From positions 1 through 52,454 of the forward strand of contig JAFTDG010000164.1 of NCBI GenBank assembly GCA_017454325.1: 52,454 bases of DNA, in the 5' to 3' direction. Positions 1-7,133 of this stretch are shown here, piece by piece. The translations under genes and the position numbers were made by a program. Source of the DNA: Desulfovibrio sp. GTDB taxonomy: Bacteria; Desulfobacterota; Desulfovibrionia; Desulfovibrionales; Desulfovibrionaceae. A model generated the notes under the pieces. That model did no database searches and was not told the DNA's origin. It worked only from the letters and a program-made list of their open reading frames with translations. How positions within the stretch are numbered: the stretch's first letter is position 1; every line of letters begins with the position of its first letter.

Positions 1-30
1 AGCACGAATAGCGCTATCTGTGAGTGACAT
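1..30 (-). CDS. P4-type tyrosine integrase, N-terminus only (runs off left edge)
   Basis: On the minus strand an ATG at 30-28 opens a frame reading MSLTDSAIRA up to the window edge. This matches the start typical of P4-family tyrosine recombinases, where a SLTD motif precedes the arm-binding domain. Only ten residues are visible, so the call depends on context. The gene starts about 160 bp downstream of a tRNA 3' end in the same orientation, and the usual G-rich arm-type repeats lie between them. Such integrases catalyse site-specific insertion of islands and prophages into tRNA 3' ends. The rest of the element would lie to the left of the window. Confidence 0.72.
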   Translation of the reverse strand, partial: MSLTDSAIRA

Positions 31-80
31 GGGGGCAACACCTCGGCTTATATGTATAGTTGCCCCCATACTTGCCCCCA
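31..80. repeat. Arm-type repeats upstream of the integrase gene
   Basis: The 9-mer GTTGCCCCC occurs at 59-67 and a near-copy (cTTGCCCCC) at 71-79; its inverse GGGGGCAAC lies at 31-39, next to the integrase start codon. Repeats of this kind between a tRNA and a P4-type integrase are commonly integrase arm-binding sites and may also allow autoregulation of the gene. The sequence repeats are directly visible; the binding role is inferred. Confidence 0.55.
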
Positions 81-133
81 ATTTTTTCGGCTGTCAACGT
101 ACGTAAACGAAGAGTAATGAAATAAAAATCTCC

Positions 134-171
134 AAAAAACAAAGCCCGCCAAGGTTTTTGTACCTTGACGG
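134..171 (-). terminator. Rho-independent terminator of the tRNA gene
   Basis: Read on the minus strand, a 9-bp stem (146-154 pairing with 163-171, one G-U pair) with an 8-nt loop is followed by a G/C step and then a run of T residues (134-139). It lies 20 bp beyond the CCA end of the tRNA and separates it from the integrase gene. Confidence 0.75.
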
Positions 172-190
172 ACAGCTTCAAATAATGATT

Positions 191-266
191 TGGTGGGCCC
201 ACCAGGACTCGAACCTGGGACAAGCCGGTTATGAGCCGGAGGCTCTACCAACTGAGCTATAGGCCC
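191..266 (-). tRNA. tRNA with CAU anticodon, probably tRNA-Ile2 (lysidine type), alternatively elongator tRNA-Met
   Basis: The minus strand forms a complete 76-nt cloverleaf ending in an encoded CCA (191-193). The acceptor stem pairs 260-266 with 195-201, the T-loop reads GGTTCGAGTCC, the D-loop is AGCTCAGTTGGTAGAGC and the anticodon loop is CTCATAA. A CAU anticodon can be initiator, elongator Met or Ile2. The initiator is excluded because its GGG/CCC anticodon-stem signature is absent. The acceptor pairs C4-G69 and C5-G68 and the CGGCTCATAACCG arm resemble Ile2 tRNAs modified by TilS, so Ile2 is favoured. The 3' end is the likely integration site of the adjacent element. Confidence 0.95.
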
Positions 267-275
267 AAGGACATA

Positions 276-304
276 ACTATAACTGCTCTTGCACCGATGG
301 TCAA
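276..304 (-). promoter_or_regulatory. Sigma-70 promoter of the tRNA
   Basis: On the minus strand TTGACC (304-299) and TATAGT (281-276) are separated by exactly 17 bp. Transcription would start about 1-3 nt before the mature tRNA 5' end at 266. This is a near-consensus arrangement for a stable-RNA promoter. Confidence 0.72.
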
Positions 305-353
305 GGGCATTACCGTTCACATGCCAAAACAGACAGTCTGGCCATATAGGCAT

Positions 354-387
354 GGCCTGTACTACCCCAAAGGGACAAGTACAGGCC
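354..387. other. Stem-loop downstream of the antiporter gene
   Basis: A perfect 9-bp inverted repeat (354-362 and 379-387, GGCCTGTAC/GTACAGGCC) with a 16-nt loop lies just after the antiporter stop codon. No T-run follows on the minus strand, so it is not a standard intrinsic terminator; it could protect or help to end the mRNA. Confidence 0.4.
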
Positions 388-399
388 ACCACATATCAA

Positions 400-1824
400 T
401 CACATAAAGAACAGGAATGTCAGCAGCCCAAACAAGGGGACCAGAATGCCCACAGACCATGCCATATAGCCAAAGAAGCTGGGCATACGCACGCCCTGGC
501 TTTCAGCAATGGAACGCACCATGAAGTTTGGCGCATTGCCAATATAGGTATTGGCCCCCATGAACACCGCACCGGCTGAAATGGCCGCCAGTGTGGCGGG
601 CAGATCGTACATGAGGTGCTGGGCATCGCCTCCGGCAGTATTAAAGAACACGAGGTAAGTCGGGGCATTGTCCAAAAAGCTGGAAAGCATACCTGTAAGC
701 CAAAAATACATGGCATTGACCGGCTGACCGTCGTGTGTGACCATGCGGATGAGCGAAGCCAGTGCCCCGTCGGTGCCCGCGCGCAGGATGGCAATAGCAG
801 GAATCATACTAAGGAAAATACCAAAGAAGAGCTTGGCCACTTCTTCAATGGGGCCCCATGTAAAGCCGTTCAGTTCACGGCTGCGCTGTTCGGTAAACTT
901 GAGGGAAAGGCCTGCCATGCACAGCAGAGCAAGATCACGTAGCAAATTTTGCGCTTCAATGGATACACCAAACACTGAAATGAGCTCGCCAAGAGGATAC
1001 AAGCCAGAAAGTAGCACGGCGACTACAATGCCCAGCAAGAAGAGAAAATTGATCTTCCCCTCTATGCCAAGCTTTTCATTGGAATCCGATGACGCCGGAG
1101 GCTGGGGACATCCCTCTTTGCGGAACAGCAGCGTGTCTAGAATGAAGAAGAGAAGCAGCAGTATGGCGGCCATCAGAGACGTCTTCACCAGCAGGTTAGA
1201 GGCCGTCCAGAAAAAATCCACCCCCCTCAAAAAACCCAGAAACAGGGGCGGGTCGCCCAGCGGAGTTAGGGAACCGCCGATATTGGCAACCAAAAAGATG
1301 AAGAAAACTACGGAATGCACACGGTACTTGCGATGGGCGTTGGCGCGTAACAGTGGACGAATGAGTAGCATTGCTGCACCTGTTGTACCCATCCAGCTGG
1401 CCAGCACTGTACCTACCGCAAGCAAGCCAGTGTTAACCACAGGTGTGCCTACAAGCGTACCTTTGAGGCGTATGCCTCCTGCCACGGTGAAAAGCGAAAA
1501 TAACAGCACTAAAAAAGGCACATAGTCCGTCAGAATGATGTGCAGAAATTCATACAGTGCTGTGGAAAAGCCATAGACCAGTGCACAGGGAACAAGAAAA
1601 GCCAATCCCCAAAACACTGCGACCTTGCCGAAATGCGCCTCCCAAAAATGGGGAATGGTCAGAGGCATGATAGCGATGGAGAGCAGCATGCAGGCAAAGG
1701 GCACGGCCCACACCACTGACAGTTCCGCCCCGGGAATGGATGCGTGCCCACCGCTGGCCAGCGCAATACCAGGCAGAAAGAGCACAGCGAGAGAAATCGC
1801 AAGCGCAATTACATGTTTTGACAT
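400..1824 (-). CDS. Na+/H+ antiporter-like secondary carrier (ion transporter superfamily)
   Basis: The 474-residue, strongly hydrophobic protein has a signal-like first segment (residues 5-24) and many further membrane helices. Two conserved-looking glycine/proline hairpins are visible: GGSLTPLGDPPL near residue 188, and a C-terminal stretch with LDNAPTYLVF and GANTYIGNAPN. This pattern is characteristic of NhaD/CitM-type carriers of the ion transporter superfamily, where paired re-entrant loops bind Na+ and substrate. The likely role is Na+ or H+-coupled transport in the inner membrane; the substrate cannot be fixed from sequence, and citrate or another carboxylate remains possible. Start: ATG preceded by GAGGAG. 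It stands alone between flgH and a tRNA. Confidence 0.8.
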   Translation of the reverse strand: MSKHVIALAISLAVLFLPGIALASGGHASIPGAELSVVWAVPFACMLLSIAIMPLTIPHFWEAHFGKVAVFWGLAFLVPCALVYGFSTALYEFLHIILTDYVPFLVLLFSLFTVAGGIRLKGTLVGTPVVNTGLLAVGTVLASWMGTTGAAMLLIRPLLRANAHRKYRVHSVVFFIFLVANIGGSLTPLGDPPLFLGFLRGVDFFWTASNLLVKTSLMAAILLLLFFILDTLLFRKEGCPQPPASSDSNEKLGIEGKINFLFLLGIVVAVLLSGLYPLGELISVFGVSIEAQNLLRDLALLCMAGLSLKFTEQRSRELNGFTWGPIEEVAKLFFGIFLSMIPAIAILRAGTDGALASLIRMVTHDGQPVNAMYFWLTGMLSSFLDNAPTYLVFFNTAGGDAQHLMYDLPATLAAISAGAVFMGANTYIGNAPNFMVRSIAESQGVRMPSFFGYMAWSVGILVPLFGLLTFLFFM

Positions 1825-1937
1825 AAGTGCTCCTCAAGAAACGTCATCTGAATTATCGTATGTGCAAACCACTATAGCAATGATGGTATCATGCCGCCTC
1901 GTCGTCAAAAACACAAGCGCGAAAACGCGATTACATG

Positions 1938-1968
1938 AAAAAAGCCCACCTGAGCAGAACAGGCGGGC
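1938..1968 (-). terminator. Rho-independent terminator after flgH
   Basis: On the minus strand a 9-bp stem (1960-1968 with 1944-1952, GCCCGCCTG/CAGGTGGGC, one G-U pair) and a 7-nt loop are followed by six T residues (1943-1938). It closes the flgF-flgG-flgA-flgH unit 29 bp after the flgH stop and separates it from the antiporter gene. Confidence 0.85.
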
Positions 1969-1997
1969 CGTCAAAACTGTAGCGTTGTTTCGTGGCG

Positions 1998-2723
1998 CTA
2001 GAAGGGCCAGATGTTATCCATAAGTCTGGTGAACCACCCGGGCTTCTGCTTATCGGCCAGCACGCCCGAGCCATAGTATTCAATGGTGGCATCCGCAATT
2101 TGAGTGGAAAGGATGGTATTGTCAGCGCTAACATCGCGTGCGCGAATCATACCGCGTACCACCATATACTCTGTTTCGTCGTTGACGCGAATTTCGCGTG
2201 CGCCCTCAATTTCCAGCAAGCCGCCCGGCAGCACTCTGAGTACGCGTGTTGCCAGTGAAGTTGTGACGTAATTCTCGCGCTTTGTCTTGCCTGTGGCGCT
2301 CAGGTCACTGGTGGAATTGCTGGCAAGGAGCGGGCTGTCTTCCTCTACCCTGCCCTGTGGGCCAATGTTGACAAAAGGAAGAAAACCGGTCTTTGACTTA
2401 CCGAACAGGGCGCTCACCCCGTAATTATTGGAACCATTCTTGTTGGCTGTAGTTTCGGCCTTGTTTTGAGCCTTGGTGTTCTCCACCAATTTGACCACCA
2501 CAAGATCGCCCACACGGCGGGCACGGGCATCGTCAAAAAGGGTATCGCCTTCACTTGCAGCAAAAAGTGAACCCGGATTGTTCGCCGAATATGCCTCCTG
2601 GCGGTATTCCTGCGGCGGAGTGACCGGCTGGCGCAGGGCCGGGCGTCGATGTGGCGTGCCACCGCACGCACTGCAGCATAGAATGAGCAGCATCAATAGG
2701 GGAATAGTATGGCGTGCCTGCAT
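1998..2723 (-). CDS. flgH: Flagellar L-ring protein FlgH
   Basis: FlgH forms the L-ring that bushes the flagellar rod in the outer membrane. The 241-residue protein starts with a lipoprotein signal peptide whose hydrophobic core (residues 8-16) ends in SAC, giving Cys20 as the likely lipidated residue. It continues with family features: DDARARRVGDLVVVKLVENT around residue 64, a SDLSATGKT-like stretch, and the C-terminal GSGVLADKQKPGWFTRLMDNIWPF-type end, which is very characteristic. It is the last gene of a minus-strand rod/ring operon, 50 bp after flgA, and is followed by a terminator rather than by the expected P-ring gene flgI. Confidence 0.95.
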   Translation of the reverse strand: MQARHTIPLLMLLILCCSACGGTPHRRPALRQPVTPPQEYRQEAYSANNPGSLFAASEGDTLFDDARARRVGDLVVVKLVENTKAQNKAETTANKNGSNNYGVSALFGKSKTGFLPFVNIGPQGRVEEDSPLLASNSTSDLSATGKTKRENYVTTSLATRVLRVLPGGLLEIEGAREIRVNDETEYMVVRGMIRARDVSADNTILSTQIADATIEYYGSGVLADKQKPGWFTRLMDNIWPF

Positions 2724-2773
2724 GTGTTCTCTCCTCCCACAAGCATATGCATTCGTTGCATTCCAAAGCAGGG

Positions 2774-4009
2774 TTAATGAATCTCCACCGTATTGCCATC
2801 CTTGACAGTGGCAAATACCTGCTTTTTCGTTTGCAAATTGCGTACCGGAATGGTCGCCCCAGGTTCGCCATCCGCAAGTGCCTGGGCCTGCGCCGCTATG
2901 CGCAGATTACCCCTAGAATATATAAGATTGACCATGTCACCACGCTTAACGGTACGTTGACTCACCAAATCACTTTGTAAAATGGGCTCACCGGCATTTA
3001 TGGCACGGGCCAGCTGCCATGGCCCACCCCTGCCGTCCCAAGGTAGCTCACGCAACTGTGAGGCATTCACCTTCATGAAGGTCACAGACTGTGCTGTAAG
3101 GGCATCTCCCTTGTTCAAGGCCTGGGCAGCAGTGGGAGCTGTGACCCACAGGGTCAGGTTGACAGTGCCGGAAATGCGCCGCAGCACTGTCCCGTCGGCT
3201 TCCTGCACGGCAAACCGCAACGGCACACGCCCCGGGGCAAGCTTGCCTGGCTCCAGTTGTACCTGTTGTTGCGCGTGGGCGAGAAATATATATTCCGGCA
3301 AACGAAAGTCCCCCAGTTCCACTTCTCCCGGCATAGCGGAAATCTGAGGTGTCAGACTTTTGACAACATAGGCACGCAAATCATCCTGATAAAAAACCAT
3401 GCCCCCGCGCTGGATGGCCAGCGATGGCGGTAAAATACAGCGACTGGCCACATCCTTGCCCAAAGCCTGTTGCAGTGCCTGCGCAAGGCGTGAGCGACTG
3501 ACCTGCAAAGGCTTCCCTTCTGTGGAAGGAGCTGGCCACAACTGCTGTCCCTTGAGCTGATTCCAGATATCAGGATCCATATTACCCAAGGGAGCTGCGA
3601 TATCGCCCAACAGCACCATATCAGCCCGGGTGGCAGCAGCCACTTTGACCTTGAGCCGCCAGTCTCCTGCCGACAGCATATGTGTTTGTCCGTCCTCTGA
3701 CATCGGGGCGGTACCCTGGGCTAACATGGAACGTGTTTTGGCGGCGCGCTGGTCTTGAGCACTCTCGGGCAGGGCCATGGAACCCGTTTTCGCCCGCTTG
3801 CCCTGCGTACTGAGCTGATGCTGTATCTGCGAAGGGGAACGACGATGGTTGCGGTCAGTATCCTGCCACACTGTGCCAGAAAAAACTCCCCCGGCAGGAG
3901 CCGCCATAATAAAGTCCGGCAGCGCCAGAGCCAGCACTGTGCAGATGGCCAGCCCCCGCAGACCGTATCGTGCCAGTATTGCCGCAAACCACAGCATGCC
4001 ATGCCCCAT
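2774..4009 (-). CDS. flgA: Flagellar P-ring assembly chaperone FlgA, long form
   Basis: FlgA is a periplasmic chaperone needed to assemble the FlgI P-ring. The 411-residue protein is far longer than the ~220 residues of enteric FlgA. A hydrophobic export segment (about residues 18-36) ending at a MAAPAGG-like site is followed by about 90 residues of polar, low-similarity sequence. The conserved part follows, with a C-terminal SAF/ChapFlgA region containing NKGDALTAQSVTF, INAGEPILQSDLV and a terminal KDGNTVEIH-type strand. It starts 2 bp after the flgG stop, so translation is probably coupled; an internal ATG four codons later is an alternative start. The extended N-terminal half is typical of Desulfovibrio-like homologues but its role is unknown. 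Confidence 0.88.
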   Translation of the reverse strand: MGHGMLWFAAILARYGLRGLAICTVLALALPDFIMAAPAGGVFSGTVWQDTDRNHRRSPSQIQHQLSTQGKRAKTGSMALPESAQDQRAAKTRSMLAQGTAPMSEDGQTHMLSAGDWRLKVKVAAATRADMVLLGDIAAPLGNMDPDIWNQLKGQQLWPAPSTEGKPLQVSRSRLAQALQQALGKDVASRCILPPSLAIQRGGMVFYQDDLRAYVVKSLTPQISAMPGEVELGDFRLPEYIFLAHAQQQVQLEPGKLAPGRVPLRFAVQEADGTVLRRISGTVNLTLWVTAPTAAQALNKGDALTAQSVTFMKVNASQLRELPWDGRGGPWQLARAINAGEPILQSDLVSQRTVKRGDMVNLIYSRGNLRIAAQAQALADGEPGATIPVRNLQTKKQVFATVKDGNTVEIH

Positions 4010-4011
4010 TA

Positions 4012-4797
4012 TTAGCTGCGCTTGAGCTGTACAGCAATGCCCAGCATGGAATCTGACGTCTGGATGGACTTGGAGTTCACCTCATAGGCTCGCTGGCCAA
4101 CTATCATGTTCACCATTTCGTCCACCACTTCCACGTTGGACATTTCCAGAAATCCCTGAGCCAGGGTGCCCACATTGTCCGTACCAGGCACACCTTCTGT
4201 GGCGTCACCGGAGGCCATGGTCGGCGTAAACAAATTGCGCCCACGGGCATCAAGGCCTGCGGGATTGATAAAGGTGTAGAGGGGTATTTCCGCACCGGCC
4301 AGCTCCTGTCCCTGAGAATCCAGGGCGGCGATATGGCCGGATGAGGAAATGGAGATGGTCTTGGTTTCGGCGGGCACGGCAAACTCTGGCTGCAAAATGT
4401 AACCATTGGCCGTGACCACAGTACCATCCTGATTCAGCTTGAAGGTGCCCGCACGGGTGTACATCAGCTCGCCGTTCACATCCACCTGGAAAAAGCCATC
4501 ACCTTCAATGGCCACATCCAGCGAGTTGCCCGTGTTTTGAAAATCACCCTGGGTGTAGAACTTATGCACCGCTACGGGCCGCGTGCCCAGGCCGACCTGA
4601 ATACCCACCGGCAGGCGGTTATCCCCTTCGGTGATGGCTCCCGCCATGCGCATGGTCTGGTACATGAGATCTTCAAACTCTGCCCGACTCTTTTTGAACC
4701 CCGTGGTGTTGACGTTGGCGAGGTTATTGGAAATGACATCAATATTAAGCTGCTGGGCTATCATGCCGGAAGCGCCCGTATACAGAGAACGCATCAT
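4012..4797 (-). CDS. flgG: Flagellar distal rod protein FlgG
   Basis: FlgG builds the distal rod of the flagellar basal body. The 261-residue length is standard. The N-terminal rod-domain signature NNLANVNTTGFKKSRAEFEDL lies at about residues 24-44, the central part has the EGDGFFQVDVNG and YTRAGTFKLNQDG motifs of flagellar hook-basal body proteins, and the C-terminus reads NVEVVDEMVNMIVGQRAYEVNSK, which forms the paired terminal coiled coil. The start is supported by GGAGG 8-12 bp upstream of two adjacent ATG codons. It follows flgF by 62 bp and precedes flgA. Confidence 0.96.
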   Translation of the reverse strand: MMRSLYTGASGMIAQQLNIDVISNNLANVNTTGFKKSRAEFEDLMYQTMRMAGAITEGDNRLPVGIQVGLGTRPVAVHKFYTQGDFQNTGNSLDVAIEGDGFFQVDVNGELMYTRAGTFKLNQDGTVVTANGYILQPEFAVPAETKTISISSSGHIAALDSQGQELAGAEIPLYTFINPAGLDARGRNLFTPTMASGDATEGVPGTDNVGTLAQGFLEMSNVEVVDEMVNMIVGQRAYEVNSKSIQTSDSMLGIAVQLKRS

Positions 4798-4859
4798 AGT
4801 GGTATTTCCTCCTTACCGTACCGGCCCTTACACCGGCAGACTATTCATGCACAGGCCCA

Positions 4860-5657
4860 TTATCCAGCCCGGCGGCCTACCTTGGTTGTGGCCTCGCGAT
4901 CCAAAGAATCCGAGGTCTGCATGACTTTCTGGTACGCCTCAAACTGACGCTGCACTTCAATCATATTGACCATTTCGGAAACAACCTCAACATTGGCCGC
5001 CTCGGTAAATCCCTGTTCAATACGTGCACCATTGAAATAGGCATTATCTTCTTCTATGGTCACATTTTCCCTTGGCTTAAAGAGGTTGCCGCCCAACTTT
5101 TCTAAATTTTGTGGATTGTCCACGCTGACCAGCTCCAGCTGCCCCACCACGGCATCGTCGGCCTGTACCTGACCGTCACCGCTGATGTGGATATAACGCG
5201 TGCCAGGCGGGATGCGAATATCGCCACCGCCCTGCCCCATTACAGTATACCCCTGGGTGGTCATGAGCGTACCTTCGCTATTAAGTACGAATGCCCCGTT
5301 ACGCGTAAGATACGGCCCCGTGGGCGTATTCACTCTGAAAAATGCGTTCTCACCGGCAATAGCAACATCAAGATTGTTACCGGTATACTGCATCGCTCCT
5401 TGGGAAAAATCTATCTTAGATACGGCAATACGGTGTCTTGCGGCATTGCGGGGTTCTGGGAACAGGGGTTCGGAACGCAGGTTGAGAATCGGTTCTCGTA
5501 TTTCATCATGCGCATAGATGGGAAAGGTGTCCTTGAAGGCCAGTGTTTCCCGCTTGTAACCGCGCGTATTCACGTTCGCCAAATTATTGGCGATGAAATT
5601 CATGCGGTGTTCCGTGGTCAGTGCGCCGAAAAGGCCGCTGTACATGCCCTGTTGCAT
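4860..5657 (-). CDS. flgF: Flagellar proximal rod protein FlgF
   Basis: FlgF is a proximal rod subunit homologous to FlgG. The 265-residue protein begins MQQGMYSGLFG and carries NFIANNLANVNTRGYKRE near residue 20, VAIAGENAFFRVNT and YLTRNGAFVLNSEG in the centre, and NVEVVSEMVNMIEVQRQFEAYQK at the C-terminus. The start at 5657 was chosen because AAAGGAG lies 7 bp upstream and family members begin at this point; the open frame extends 27 codons further up but those codons lack rod-protein features. It is the first gene of the rod/ring operon, with a sigma-54-like site about 85 bp upstream. Confidence 0.94.
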   Translation of the reverse strand: MQQGMYSGLFGALTTEHRMNFIANNLANVNTRGYKRETLAFKDTFPIYAHDEIREPILNLRSEPLFPEPRNAARHRIAVSKIDFSQGAMQYTGNNLDVAIAGENAFFRVNTPTGPYLTRNGAFVLNSEGTLMTTQGYTVMGQGGGDIRIPPGTRYIHISGDGQVQADDAVVGQLELVSVDNPQNLEKLGGNLFKPRENVTIEEDNAYFNGARIEQGFTEAANVEVVSEMVNMIEVQRQFEAYQKVMQTSDSLDREATTKVGRRAG

Positions 5658-5741
5658 AAGATGCTCCTTTGTTGGCGGCTGCATAACTCTGCATTGCCGC
5701 ACTCTCTGCCGGATGGGTTTACCACCCGATACCATCACACA

Positions 5742-5757
5742 TGCAACATTTAGACCA
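5742..5757 (-). promoter_or_regulatory. Possible sigma-54 (-24/-12) promoter of flgF operon
   Basis: On the minus strand TGG (5757-5755) and TTGCA (5746-5742) are spaced so that the invariant GG and GC dinucleotides are separated by exactly 10 nt, as required for RpoN promoters. The positions between are poor matches to consensus. RpoN control of rod genes is known in many polar-flagellated bacteria. Confidence 0.4.
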
Positions 5758-5924
5758 ACACGACCTCAGCATTCTTCTGTGGCAAAATACTCCCCTCCAT
5801 GCTACCGTAGCTCTGTTTGCGGATTTCGTGCCATACCACCGCACTCAAGGCAGGCCCTTTGCGGTGCGCACCTGCGGGAAAGCTGCATATCTCAAAGCTT
5901 CTTCAACAACCAAGCGAGGTACTC

Positions 5925-6707
5925 ATGGCATCTCTATTTGACATTCTTGGCAACAGCGCCCTACGGGACGTTCTGGGACAACTGACGGGGCAGGCGCAAA
6001 CATCCTCCCGCAACTTTGGCAGCACCTCCGGTGGCCTCGGGGGACTGGGCGACGTTCTCGGCAATCTCGCCGGACAGGCCCGCGACTTTGGCGGTCGCGC
6101 CCCAGGTGGCATGGGCGGCCTGCTGGGTGCCGGAGCCATCGGGGCCATACTTGGCCAAATCCTGCCCAAGGGAGCCGTGAATACGGCCGGTCTTGCGGGC
6201 ATTGGGGCAGTTGCCTGGAACTTTTACAAAAAATGGGCCCAGCAGCAGGCTGCCGGGCAAACGGAGCAGGCCAATACTCAGGGCAGCGGCTGGGATGATC
6301 TCTTTGGCGAAACCCGACAGGTTAGCAAAACTGTGGCTGACCCCACGGGCATGCTGCTCCTGCGCGCCATGATCTTTGCCGCCAAGGCAGACGGCCACTT
6401 GGACGACATCGAACAGAGCCGCATTGAAATGATGCTGCAGCAGATGTACCCCGGCCAGGATGTTTCTGCGTTGCTCGCGCACTTCACCAAAGAAACCGTT
6501 GATCCGGCTGTGCTAGCCCGTGAAGTGCAAACTCGCGAACAGGGGGAAGATCTCTACCGTCTTTCCTGCCTTATTGTGGATGTGGATAATTATATGGAAC
6601 GCACATACCTGAATGGCCTTGCCCAGGCTCTCGGCCTGGACGACGCAACCCGCAATGCCCTAGAACAAGAGGCCGAAGAGGCCAAACGGCAGCTGGCATC
6701 ATTATAA
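5925..6707 (+). CDS. DUF533/TerB-like tellurite-resistance-domain protein
   Basis: The 260-residue protein has a glycine-rich N-terminal half (residues about 20-95) with one hydrophobic stretch (LAGIGAVAWNFYKKW). A helical C-terminal domain follows, with the pattern LLLRAMIFAAKADGHLDDIEQSRIEMMLQQ, ending in a Glu/Ala-rich helix. This is the layout of the DUF533 (YebE-like) branch of the TerB-like superfamily, where acidic residues in the 'KADGH' region may bind metal; function is not established. Start 5925 has GAGGT upstream and is preferred over an in-frame ATG 108 bp earlier. It diverges from the flgF operon and ends at a strong terminator. Confidence 0.78.
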   Translation: MASLFDILGNSALRDVLGQLTGQAQTSSRNFGSTSGGLGGLGDVLGNLAGQARDFGGRAPGGMGGLLGAGAIGAILGQILPKGAVNTAGLAGIGAVAWNFYKKWAQQQAAGQTEQANTQGSGWDDLFGETRQVSKTVADPTGMLLLRAMIFAAKADGHLDDIEQSRIEMMLQQMYPGQDVSALLAHFTKETVDPAVLAREVQTREQGEDLYRLSCLIVDVDNYMERTYLNGLAQALGLDDATRNALEQEAEEAKRQLASL

Positions 6708-6734
6708 TTACGCTAGTTTTACCCACTGACAGCA

Positions 6735-6769
6735 AAGGGCGGAACATCAGGTTCCGCCCTTCTTTTTTC
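6735..6769 (+). terminator. Rho-independent terminator between convergent genes
   Basis: An 11-bp perfect stem (6735-6745 with 6751-6761, AAGGGCGGAAC/GTTCCGCCCTT) with a 5-nt loop is followed by CTTTTTTCTTC. It serves the DUF533-type gene and may also slow transcripts arriving from the other side, where only a short T-run is present. Confidence 0.9.
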
Positions 6770-6787
6770 TTCAAAAAACATCTTTCT

Positions 6788-7132
6788 CTACCCTGCGGCC
6801 AGAGCTTTCAGGTCTTCCGTCTGTTTTTCGGCTTCGGCAAGCAGTGGCTCCCAGCCCGAGCCATCCCTAGCACGCAATTTTTCTGTCAATGTAGCAAGCG
6901 GGGTGAGTATGGGCGTGAGCGCCAGATTGGCATGCACCCCCTTGAGAGCATGAGCAAGTTCAAAAGACTCATCCAGATTGCCGGATTCCAGGGCCGTGCG
7001 CAGGGCTGTAAGTTTGCCATCGCCCAAGGCCATCTGCACCAGCTTGAAGTACAGAGTCTCGTTGTTCATGCAGCGGGAAAGCCCTTCGTCACAATTCGCA
7101 CCGAATGCGGTCAGTGTTTCCTTGGTAAGCAT
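6788..7132 (-). CDS. Histidine phosphotransfer (HPt) domain protein
   Basis: This 114-residue all-helical protein is a single HPt domain that passes phosphoryl groups in multistep phosphorelays. The signature is ESFELAHALKGVHANL at residues 56-70, with His61 as the phospho-acceptor and the expected Lys64-Gly65 after it. The start at 7132 has GGGGGAATAGG upstream. Its ATG lies 1 bp beyond the TAG of the upstream response-regulator gene, so the two are one transcription unit and probably partners. The sensor kinase feeding them is not in the window. Confidence 0.85.
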   Translation of the reverse strand: MLTKETLTAFGANCDEGLSRCMNNETLYFKLVQMALGDGKLTALRTALESGNLDESFELAHALKGVHANLALTPILTPLATLTEKLRARDGSGWEPLLAEAEKQTEDLKALAAG

Positions 7133-7133
7133 C

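Noticed and set aside
737..1525. 262-codon Ser/Arg/Lys-rich frame opposite the antiporter gene
   Set aside because: Complement of hydrophobic codons; no domain and no ribosome site.
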